Assembly: GCA_902771445.1 (NCBI GenBank)
Contig: CACXXD010000008.1
Span: forward strand, 1 to 39,848
Length of the DNA: 39,848 nucleotides
Direction of reading: 5' to 3'
From: an uncultured Prevotellaceae bacterium
Lineage (GTDB): Bacteria; Bacteroidota; Bacteroidia; Bacteroidales; Bacteroidaceae
This document shows, piece after piece, positions 8,573 to 16,600 of the stretch (position 1 is the stretch's first letter; each line of letters begins with the position of its first letter). The position numbers and the translations under genes were made by a program. The notes beneath the pieces are model-generated. The model had not been told where the DNA came from. It made no database searches and saw only the letters and a program-made list of their open reading frames with translations.

Positions 8573-8580
8573 TATATTTG
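8573..8580 (+). promoter_or_regulatory. -7 box of the lyase gene
   Basis: TATATTTG, exact for TAnnTTTG, 46 bp before the ATG at 8626. No clear TTTG at the -33 position. The remaining DNA in 8451-8572 is AT-rich without other recognisable sites. Confidence 0.5.
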
Positions 8581-8625
8581 CAGCCAGAAGCGACAAAAAT
8601 GACTAATGACTAAAATTGAATCAAC

Positions 8626-11600
8626 ATGAAAAAGAAAGTGATGCTATTGTCACTGTTGGGACTGTTGGCCGCTGGTACTGCGCAGGCACAGCGCGTGACC
8701 GACAAGCTCGACCGTGGCATTGTGGCCGTGCCTATGAATGGCGGCGGCGGCTACCTGGTCAGCTGGCGCATGTTTGGTGAGGAGTACTACGACACGAAGT
8801 ACAACCTCTATCGCGGCACGGAGCTGATAGCCAGTAACCTGACGAAGACTAATTTTCAGGACACGAAAGGCACAGCCTCCTCTACCTATGTCGTTGAACC
8901 TGTGGTTCGCGGTGTGAAGCAAGAGAAGTCGGCTGCCGTCAAAGCCTGGGCCAACCAGTACTTGGAGGTGAAGATGCAGCCGGTGGTGAATCGCAACGGC
9001 GAGACTCTGCCCAATGCCGTGACCGACGGCAACAGCAACAAGACACCCGGCTATGTGCTGAACGACGTCAGTCTGGCCGATGTCGACGGTGACGGCGTGG
9101 CCGAGTTCATCTTGAAGCGCAACAACGACACAGGCAATCGCTATGCAACCAACAACAAGACCGACTTCAACCTGTACGAGTGCTACAAGATGGACGGTAC
9201 GCGTCTTTGGTGGATCGACCTGGGACCGAACCTGATGGCCGGACCCGACGAGCAGTGGGACATGATTGGCTACGACTGGGACCAGGACGGCAAGGCCGAG
9301 GTGGTGATGCGCGGTGCCGACAACATGATCATCCATACCTCTACGGGCAAGACCATCAAGGTGGGCGACATGAACTACTATGCACCTCGCGATGAATACA
9401 CCCATCAGGGCAAGGAATACCTCATCTATCTGAACGGTGAGACGGGCGAGCCCTATCTGGGATGGGACGGCGGTGAGACGTGGACCCCGATGGAGTTTCC
9501 CCTGCCTCGTTTTGAGAAGAATGAGGCTGCCAACCCCTACAATGCCACTGATGCAGAGTACAAGAACGTGTGGGGAGCGAACGACACTGGTCACCGCTCG
9601 CTGAAAATCTATATGGGCGCTCCCTATCTGGATGGCCGCAACCCCTCTATCTTCCTGGGCCGTGGCTGCTATACGCGCCATAAGTTCTGCGCCCTCGACG
9701 TGAACCCCGTGACCCACGAGCTGACGCAGCGCTGGCGCTGGAACTGCTATGACGGCAAGTCGCCCTGGTATGGCAACGGCTTCCACAACTTTGCCATTGC
9801 CGACGTCGACATGGATGGCCGCGACGAGATTGTGTTCGGTTCGATGATGATCGACGATACGGGCTATGGCCTCTCTACCACAGGCTACGGTCACGGCGAC
9901 GCACAGCACTGCGGCGACCTGGACCCCTATCGCTGGGGATTGGAACAGTTCGCCTGTCTCGAAGGGCTGGCAGTGCCTGGTCTGGCCTATACCAATGCCA
10001 CCAGTTCGCAAATCTATATTCAGACAGGTACGGGCGGCGATAACGGTCGTTGTCTGGCAGGCAACTTCAGCAACGACATTCCCGGTTCGCAGGGCCGTGC
10101 CGTGGGTGGAGGCGTCTACTCGCTCTCTGCCGACAAGGTCTATTCTACCGATGGCGATGCCTTCATGGCCTGGGGCGACCTGAACATGCGCATCTACTGG
10201 GACGGTGACCTCTGCGACGAAATCATGAACTCGCCCGGCGTGCAGCGCTCGGTGAAGATTACCAAATGGGGCAATGGCCGACTCAGTTTCTATAACTCAG
10301 CCGGTCTGTACACACCTACGGGCATCCTGAATAACTCGTCGAAGAACAATCCTTCGGCACAGGGCGACATTCTGGGCGACTGGCGCGAAGAACTCGTGTT
10401 GCGCACTGGCAATAATACCGCCTTGCACGTCTATACCACCAACTATCCCACCGAATACGGCATCTACTCGCTCTGGCACGACCATGAGTACCGCAACGGC
10501 ATGTGCTGGCAGAGCGTGGGCTACAACCAGCCGCCTCATGTGAGCTACTTCCTCGGCGAGCTGGAAGGCATCACCCAGGCACCACCCCCATTGTTGCTGC
10601 GTGGGCGTACTGAGGTGGCCAACGGCAGCACCATCGGCACCACCGAAGACCATCTGCTCATTGACGGCTACGAGGACAAGAGCATCGTTGTGACCGACGG
10701 CGCATCGCCTTATATCCTGACCGTCAACGCTCCCGCTTGGGTGCAAGGCACAGGCGCACAGCAGGCTGTGGCCTCTACGCCGAAGGAACCTGCGCGTAAC
10801 ATCATCACTTATACCACCACGCTGACGGGCGGGGCCTTTGCTGGTGCTACTCGTCTGGTGAAGCAGGGTGAGGGAACGCTTGTCCTGCCCAATGTGGTGG
10901 AGAAACACACGGGCAACACCGACGTATGGAACGGTACGCTGGTCTTTGACGGCACAATGGAATCGAGTTCTTTGTGGATGAACCGCCACACGCGACTCAT
11001 TAGCGACGGAGGTAAGTTCATGGGTGGACTGAAGGCTGACTATAATGCTACGCTCATGCCCGGTTCGACCGACAAGAAGAGTGTGAGCAGCATCACCACC
11101 ACCACACTGACACTGGGCTTCGGTTCGCGCATTGCGCTCGATGGAATCGACCAAAACGGAACATTGGCATTCGATCAGGTGAACGCTACGAAGCTGATCA
11201 TCGAAACGAAGGACTGGGCCGACTTCGGTCCAAAGTACAAGGCACCTGTCATTCAGTTCGACGTGGAAGGAACACTCCAGGCTGGTGTCTATCTGCTGGG
11301 CAGCATCGGCAGCATTGAGGGTAACATCAATGACATTCTGCTCGAAGGAATCGCAGAAAAACGCAACTATCTGACCTATACGGACGGCAAGCTCTATCTG
11401 AATGTCGAGGACATGCGTGCGGCTACTTCAGTGGTATGGAACGGAACGGCAGATAGCAACATCTGGGACTTTGGCGTGACGAAGAACTTCCTGAACGACG
11501 GACAGGCCGACTATGCAGGTTTGGGCGACGATGTGGTGTTTGACGATACGGCTGAGAATACCCGCGTGGAAATCAAAGGCTCTGTGGTGCCAAAGTCGGT

Positions 11601-13284
11601 GACGTTCAACAACGAGACGAAGACCTACGTGCTCAACGGCGACAGCATTCTGGGCGGCGGTCCGATTACGAAGAACGGAAAGGGAACCGTGACCATCAAC
11701 ACAGAGAACCGCACTGGTGCCTCTTATATTAATAATGGTGTAATGGTGGTCAACCAGCTGGCCAACAACAGCGGCCAGACCTACGGATCGCTGGGCAATG
11801 CCGCTCAGACCATCAACATTGCCGACGGTGCTACGCTGCGTGCCAACGGAACAATCATCACCGATCAGCCCTTCAAGATCAGTGGCACGGCCACCATCGA
11901 TGTGCCTGCCAGCAAGTCTATCATCTTGAACAATGCTGTCAAGGGTGCTGGCGCAACGCTCGTCAAGACAGGTGCAGGCTCTTTGCAGACTGGCATGAAC
12001 AACACGTTCAAGAAGCTCATCGTGCGGCAGGGTAGTGTCACTTCGCAGGAAAATGCCAGCGCAGTGCAGCAGGTGCCAGACACCATCGAGTTCCAAGGCG
12101 GTGAGTTCTGGGACTTCAACAATGAGAATACCTATTCGGTGAACCACGCAAACTTCGTAGTGCGCGAGGGACAGACAGGTACGTTCTATGGCGATCCGCG
12201 TTGCGACTATTATGGCACACTGACAGGCGGTGGCACGTTCAATGTCTATGGTACCTACATCCGTTGCTACTACAAGGGCGACTGGAGTGCCTTCGAGGGA
12301 ACAATCGTGCCGGGCTTGATGGACCGTTCGGTGAAGCACGGCTACGATCCGTCGTTCGACCTCGACAACAGCAAGGGTCTGCCGAAGGCCACGCTGAAGC
12401 TGAATGACAAGGTGACGTGCAACACGATGCAAACCATCGAGGTGGGCAATGTCACTGGCACGGGTACACTGGTGGGCAAGGGCTATATCATCGGCGGACT
12501 GGGCAAGAACCTCCTGGCCTCGTTCAAGTCGACGGCTCCTATCACCAAGCGCGGCGAAGGCTACATGCAGGTGTCGGGTATCGGCAACCTGAGTGGAACC
12601 GTCACTGTCGAGGAAGGCGAACTGCGCTTCAACGATACGAAGATGGCCGAGCCATATTTCGGCGCGGTGACAGTAAAGGGGACGGGTGTCGTGAATGGCC
12701 GCGGACTGCTGCCTTCGCTGACCGTAGAGAGCGGTGCACAGGTGACACCACGCTCGATGTATGTCACCACGTTCACGCCTGGCACCATCAAGGTGAATGC
12801 AGCTGCCAACTTCAAAAAAGGCTCTACGCTCGAGATGCTCATCAAGAGTGCTACCGACTATTCGAAGATTGAGGCTCGCTTCCTGACCATCAATGGCACG
12901 GTGAAGGTGACCTTGGCCGACAATTACACACCGGCCCTGGGCGACAAGTTCACGTTGTGGACGGCCAGCAACAACTTCTCCGGGACACCGTCGTATGACC
13001 TGCCCGACCTGCCCGACGGACTTTATTGGGAAGTGGCCGAACTGACAGGCACCACAGGTGTGCTCGCCGTGACCGATCAGCCATCGGGCATCGGACATAT
13101 TGCCGCCGACAGCGAAGTGGACTGCGAAGTCTATACGCTCAGCGGCATGCAGGTGGCCACATTCCAGACGGCCAAGGCCAATGCGGCAGTGGCAGCACGT
13201 CAGCATGGATTGCAGACGGGTACTTATGTGCTGAAGATGCGCGACGGACATCGTGCTGAAACCATGAAACTGATTGTTCGATAA
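8626..13284 (+). CDS. secreted PL11-type rhamnogalacturonan lyase with autotransporter-like repeat region and sorting tail
   Basis: 1552 residues. A signal peptide (1-22) is followed by a region (about 23-660) resembling polysaccharide lyase family 11, which cleaves the rhamnose-galacturonate backbone of pectin by beta-elimination. Supporting marks are repeated Asp-rich calcium-site motifs (DVDGDGVAEF near 152, DWDQDGKAEVV near 217, DVDMDGRDEI near 393, GDILGDWREEL near 580) and HDHEYRNGMCWQSVGYNQPP near 618, all typical of this family. Bacterial PL11 enzymes are about 600 residues; here some 800 further residues form repeats of the type 'GxGTLxL…TGxTxVxxGxL', like passenger repeats of autotransporters, probably a beta-helix. 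The end (YTLSGMQVATFQ… to MKLIVR) looks like a type IX secretion sorting domain. It is probably anchored at or released from the surface to begin pectin breakdown for the SusCD systems downstream. Family assignment is from memory of motifs. Confidence 0.82.
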   Translation: MKKKVMLLSLLGLLAAGTAQAQRVTDKLDRGIVAVPMNGGGGYLVSWRMFGEEYYDTKYNLYRGTELIASNLTKTNFQDTKGTASSTYVVEPVVRGVKQEKSAAVKAWANQYLEVKMQPVVNRNGETLPNAVTDGNSNKTPGYVLNDVSLADVDGDGVAEFILKRNNDTGNRYATNNKTDFNLYECYKMDGTRLWWIDLGPNLMAGPDEQWDMIGYDWDQDGKAEVVMRGADNMIIHTSTGKTIKVGDMNYYAPRDEYTHQGKEYLIYLNGETGEPYLGWDGGETWTPMEFPLPRFEKNEAANPYNATDAEYKNVWGANDTGHRSLKIYMGAPYLDGRNPSIFLGRGCYTRHKFCALDVNPVTHELTQRWRWNCYDGKSPWYGNGFHNFAIADVDMDGRDEIVFGSMMIDDTGYGLSTTGYGHGDAQHCGDLDPYRWGLEQFACLEGLAVPGLAYTNATSSQIYIQTGTGGDNGRCLAGNFSNDIPGSQGRAVGGGVYSLSADKVYSTDGDAFMAWGDLNMRIYWDGDLCDEIMNSPGVQRSVKITKWGNGRLSFYNSAGLYTPTGILNNSSKNNPSAQGDILGDWREELVLRTGNNTALHVYTTNYPTEYGIYSLWHDHEYRNGMCWQSVGYNQPPHVSYFLGELEGITQAPPPLLLRGRTEVANGSTIGTTEDHLLIDGYEDKSIVVTDGASPYILTVNAPAWVQGTGAQQAVASTPKEPARNIITYTTTLTGGAFAGATRLVKQGEGTLVLPNVVEKHTGNTDVWNGTLVFDGTMESSSLWMNRHTRLISDGGKFMGGLKADYNATLMPGSTDKKSVSSITTTTLTLGFGSRIALDGIDQNGTLAFDQVNATKLIIETKDWADFGPKYKAPVIQFDVEGTLQAGVYLLGSIGSIEGNINDILLEGIAEKRNYLTYTDGKLYLNVEDMRAATSVVWNGTADSNIWDFGVTKNFLNDGQADYAGLGDDVVFDDTAENTRVEIKGSVVPKSVTFNNETKTYVLNGDSILGGGPITKNGKGTVTINTENRTGASYINNGVMVVNQLANNSGQTYGSLGNAAQTINIADGATLRANGTIITDQPFKISGTATIDVPASKSIILNNAVKGAGATLVKTGAGSLQTGMNNTFKKLIVRQGSVTSQENASAVQQVPDTIEFQGGEFWDFNNENTYSVNHANFVVREGQTGTFYGDPRCDYYGTLTGGGTFNVYGTYIRCYYKGDWSAFEGTIVPGLMDRSVKHGYDPSFDLDNSKGLPKATLKLNDKVTCNTMQTIEVGNVTGTGTLVGKGYIIGGLGKNLLASFKSTAPITKRGEGYMQVSGIGNLSGTVTVEEGELRFNDTKMAEPYFGAVTVKGTGVVNGRGLLPSLTVESGAQVTPRSMYVTTFTPGTIKVNAAANFKKGSTLEMLIKSATDYSKIEARFLTINGTVKVTLADNYTPALGDKFTLWTASNNFSGTPSYDLPDLPDGLYWEVAELTGTTGVLAVTDQPSGIGHIAADSEVDCEVYTLSGMQVATFQTAKANAAVAARQHGLQTGTYVLKMRDGHRAETMKLIVR

Positions 13285-13299
13285 CTGTATCGATACGCT

Positions 13300-13348
13300 T
13301 TTTTGAACCATGAATACCCGCTTGGGCGGTGTGTTCATGGTTCAAAAA
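13300..13348 (+). repeat. perfect 15-bp inverted repeat after the lyase gene
   Basis: Arms 13300-13314 (TTTTTGAACCATGAA) and 13334-13348 are exact reverse complements with a 19-nt spacer. Because the T run precedes and the A run follows the stem, it is not a standard terminator; it could protect the mRNA end or be a binding site. Confidence 0.6.
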
Positions 13349-13384
13349 TTGTAGGTGTTTAACAAAAAATAAGGTAGGCATTTC

Positions 13385-13415
13385 TTGCTCCATAGAAAGA
13401 AAATACCTATCTTTG
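13385..13415 (+). promoter_or_regulatory. promoter of the 958-residue secreted protein gene
   Basis: TTG at 13385-13387, 20 bp, TATCTTTG at 13408-13415: full match to the Bacteroidota pattern. Start near 13421, leader about 70 nt. Confidence 0.7.
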
Positions 13416-13490
13416 CACCCGAACTACTCAATTGAATTTGCAAAATCAAAGTATATTATCCTTATTATTAATAACTAAATTGTTCTAATT

Positions 13491-16367
13491 ATGAAAAAAA
13501 GACTACTTATGATGGCTTTGGCCGTTGCGTCTGTAGTATGCTCTTATGCTGTAAACGTGGGAGAGTATATCTACTCGAACACCAACAGGTTCAAGGTAGT
13601 GGCCGCCAATCAGGTGACCAATGGTAACTTTAGTCAGGGAACAGCCGGATGGACAGGTGCCGACGATGGTTGGGGCGTGAACACCGAGGGCGGTCCTACT
13701 GGCGGCAGCTTCATTGCCAGCACTGCTGCTGTTGAAACTGCTCTCTCGAACATGTGGCAGCTCTCAGCTGGTACATACGTGTTCTCTTACTGGGCAAAGA
13801 GCAACGAGGGTCTTGTTACCTCTGTTGCCGATGGAGGAACCAACTACGTGAACTTCTTTGCTAGCGCCGATGGCACAACCAACAGCCGCGCCGTGGCCGA
13901 GGCAGTGAGCATCGGAACAGAGTGGACTCAGGTGGTCGACACTATTCAGGTGGTAGGTGAGGACGAGTTCCTTGTCTTCAATGCCAGCAAGGTTGCCACA
14001 GGAACCGCTTTCACCAACTTTGAGGTTTACAAAGTGTCTGAAGTCTATGATGACCGTGTGGTGAAGCGTCTGATTGCATACGCCAAGCAACTGCTGCAAG
14101 AGCCCGAACTCGCTAATGGTCAGGACGACTTCATGGGTGTCGTCATGATGATGGAAGAGGCTATCCAAGATCCCGGCCAGAACGAGAGTGCTGAGGCGAT
14201 GGAAGGCCTGATTGCTTCATTCAACGAGGAGTTTGACAAGTTCCTGGGTGCCAATGGTGGTAACATCGACTCTGGCAACTGGGCAAACCGTTCTTCTTCG
14301 GGATGGAACAAAATTAACAATACAACGCTGACTGGCAGTTGGATTACCATCGGTGGCCGTTGGGGCTTCTCTGCTAACGATGCTTCGCTGGAGCGTCCTG
14401 AGGGTGACGGCTATGTAGCTTCTGCAGGTATACAGAGATCTTTCGATCTTGGTGCAGTAGGTATGAAAGTCCAGAACACCAACTGGGCTCCCGGCAAATA
14501 TTTCTTTGCCATTGAGGCACAGGAAGTAGCTGCTTCGAATACCGCACAGCCTTATGGTGCCGATCACACCAAGACATTCGTTGGTCCTTCGCTCTACATT
14601 GGCAGCGATACGCTGGTGATGCGTCCTGCTACAGAAGAGGAAATTGCTGTTGGCAATCCTAACTTCCGTTATGCCGAGACTCCCGACACACTGAACGGCT
14701 ACTATTGGAAGCGCTACTATATGATTGGCGAAGTGAAGGAAGGCGAGACTGTTTCTGCAGGCTTCATCTTCCCTGCCTATGCTGACAAACGCGGTGGTCG
14801 CGCCAGCTTGCGCAACCCAGTGTTCCGTATGTTGGGCAAGACCGACATCGAGCTGGCTTGGGAGGCTGCTGTAAAGGCTGTTTACACGCAGCAGACTGAA
14901 CTGAAAAACCGTCTGGACAACTATATGACCGACGTAGCAGAATATTTGTGGTCGAAGGATTCACTGGAGCGTGCCATTGCCGAAGCTCAGCCTATCTATG
15001 CTGCTTCGCTCGAGCAGGTGACGGGCGAGGCTGAGAGCACCATTGCCGTTACTACTGAGGGTGTTGAAGAGCTGAAGGCCCTGGAGGCTTCTCTGCTTGC
15101 TCAGGTAAATGCAATGGGCCGTGCCAAGAACTACATCATCAACCAGAACGCTATTCAGGATGCCCTGAAAGAGGCTATTGCTGACGGTCAGGCTACGCTC
15201 GACGATCCTCTGAACGCTGCCGGCGATGCTACTCTGAGAGCTGCTCTGCAGACTGCTGTGTCTGAGGGACAGGCTTTGATTGACGGTATCTCTACTACCA
15301 ACCAGTATGACGAGTTCAATGCAGCCATTACAAAGATCAACGAGACAAAGGCTGCCTTCATGCTGACCACTGCTTCAAGAAAGAATCCTGCAGAAGTTGC
15401 TATTCAGGACGGTGACTTTGCTCTTGATGGCGGTAACAATACTTCTGCTGACTTCACTAAGAACGGCTGGCACTTTGTTGGTTCAGGTACTTACAAGCAG
15501 TGGCAGTTCGGTACGGCTGGTACCGCATCGCTGGCTAACCAGTGGCGTGGCTACACCGTGACTCTGGGCGGTAAAGGTGTGCAGACTGTTGTTATTTCGA
15601 AGCCCGGTCTCTATGAGTATCGTGTGCAGGCATACGCTACCAACGATAACCTCACCTATCGCATGGGTACTGCCAATGTCATCTTGAACGAAGAGGAAGT
15701 AGGTGTCGATACTACTTACTATGCAACTCCTGCCCGTGTGTTCTTCGGTGTGAATGGTGCTCCTGACTCAGTTGTGGTCGCCAAGTGCATTGCTCCGGGT
15801 GCCAACAACTCTGGCGCAGCTTCTCGTCCATTCCAGGACATCAACGGTTATACTGCTTGGAACTACTCAGTTATCTTCGAGAAGACTGGTAACGATGAAG
15901 TAGAGGTTGAGTTCGGCTTTGAGGCAGAGCCTCTGGCAGTCGGACAAGGTCTGAACGCATTCGGCTTCGGCTTCAACCACGTTTACTTCGTTGGCGACAA
16001 GGCTAAGTACACTGCCGACACCGATGCTGACCTGCAGGCTGAGATTAGCCGTGGTCAGGCTCTGATTGCCAAGAACACCGAAGTGGGCGACTGGGCATTC
16101 ATCAACACGAAAATCTTGCGCTATATTGCCGATGCACAGGCTGCTACCGACCTGAAGGCTAAACAGAACGCTTATCTGAGCCTGAAGGAGATGAACGACC
16201 TGATTGACAATCTCACCACAGGCATCAACGCTGTTGCTGCCGACAACGTGGTTGCTGCTGCTAAGCAGGGCATCTATACACTCACGGGTGTGAAGATGGC
16301 TGGCAATGCCAACAGCCTGAAGCCAGGTCTCTATATCATCAATGGTAAGAAGTACATGGTGAAGTAA
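13491..16367 (+). CDS. large secreted modular protein with beta-sandwich (possibly carbohydrate-binding) and helical modules
   Basis: 958 residues with a Sec signal peptide (MKKRLLMMALAVASVVCSYA). Visible modules: a jelly-roll-like segment (about 35-180, starting NGNFSQGTAGWTG, a pattern common to carbohydrate-binding modules); a second beta module (about 255-450, GRWGFSAND, GYVASAGIQRSFDLG); a helical stretch (about 455-620) with repeated short helices such as ALKEAIADGQATLDDPLNAA, like FIVAR spacers; a third beta module (about 630-835, DGDFALDGGNN, KNGWHFVG); another helical stretch (about 845-920); and the tail IYTLTGVKMAG…GLYIINGKK. No catalytic motif was recognised. Its own promoter precedes it and a terminator follows, so it is a single-gene unit. 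Lying between the lyase and the SusCD operon, a pectin-binding surface role is plausible but unproven. Confidence 0.7.
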   Translation: MKKRLLMMALAVASVVCSYAVNVGEYIYSNTNRFKVVAANQVTNGNFSQGTAGWTGADDGWGVNTEGGPTGGSFIASTAAVETALSNMWQLSAGTYVFSYWAKSNEGLVTSVADGGTNYVNFFASADGTTNSRAVAEAVSIGTEWTQVVDTIQVVGEDEFLVFNASKVATGTAFTNFEVYKVSEVYDDRVVKRLIAYAKQLLQEPELANGQDDFMGVVMMMEEAIQDPGQNESAEAMEGLIASFNEEFDKFLGANGGNIDSGNWANRSSSGWNKINNTTLTGSWITIGGRWGFSANDASLERPEGDGYVASAGIQRSFDLGAVGMKVQNTNWAPGKYFFAIEAQEVAASNTAQPYGADHTKTFVGPSLYIGSDTLVMRPATEEEIAVGNPNFRYAETPDTLNGYYWKRYYMIGEVKEGETVSAGFIFPAYADKRGGRASLRNPVFRMLGKTDIELAWEAAVKAVYTQQTELKNRLDNYMTDVAEYLWSKDSLERAIAEAQPIYAASLEQVTGEAESTIAVTTEGVEELKALEASLLAQVNAMGRAKNYIINQNAIQDALKEAIADGQATLDDPLNAAGDATLRAALQTAVSEGQALIDGISTTNQYDEFNAAITKINETKAAFMLTTASRKNPAEVAIQDGDFALDGGNNTSADFTKNGWHFVGSGTYKQWQFGTAGTASLANQWRGYTVTLGGKGVQTVVISKPGLYEYRVQAYATNDNLTYRMGTANVILNEEEVGVDTTYYATPARVFFGVNGAPDSVVVAKCIAPGANNSGAASRPFQDINGYTAWNYSVIFEKTGNDEVEVEFGFEAEPLAVGQGLNAFGFGFNHVYFVGDKAKYTADTDADLQAEISRGQALIAKNTEVGDWAFINTKILRYIADAQAATDLKAKQNAYLSLKEMNDLIDNLTTGINAVAADNVVAAAKQGIYTLTGVKMAGNANSLKPGLYIINGKKYMVK

Positions 16368-16398
16368 AAAGAAAGCTGAACAGCTTACATAATCCTTG

Positions 16399-16429
16399 CG
16401 AGGGGTGCCACTGCGGCATCCCTCGTTTT
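16399..16429 (+). terminator. intrinsic terminator
   Basis: 11-bp stem (16399-16409 with 16415-16425, one G-T pair), 5-nt loop, then TTTT. It separates the preceding gene from the SusCD operon. Confidence 0.8.
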
Positions 16430-16506
16430 GGTTTAGAACTTTTAGCAGTTAGACGTTCTCCTTTTCAAAAATTATAGTCAGTTGCCAATATTTATTGCAA
16501 ATTTTT

Positions 16507-16537
16507 TTTGTTGTTTTTTATTTTTTGCTTATTTTTG
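16507..16537 (+). promoter_or_regulatory. promoter of the FAS1/SusCD operon
   Basis: TTTG at 16507-16510, 19 bp, TATTTTTG at 16530-16537: consensus spacing and sequence. Start near 16543, leader about 58 nt with AT-rich sequence and no clear riboswitch. It is the only clear promoter I found for the following seven genes. Confidence 0.75.
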
Positions 16538-16600
16538 CACATTGAATATATTAGCTACGTTTAAACGAAACAAATCAATAACTAATTAGTAATTTTTTTT

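Noticed and set aside
8650-10011. 453-codon minus-strand frame opposite the lyase catalytic region
   Set aside because: Val/His-rich shadow; the plus strand carries the calcium-site motifs of the lyase.
11428-13338. 636-codon minus-strand frame opposite the lyase C-terminal region
   Set aside because: No recognisable motifs and a biased composition; the opposite strand has clear repeats and a sorting tail.
16538-16600. Possible riboswitch in the leader of the FAS1/SusCD operon
   Set aside because: Only about 60 nt, AT-rich, with no stable stem or known conserved core.
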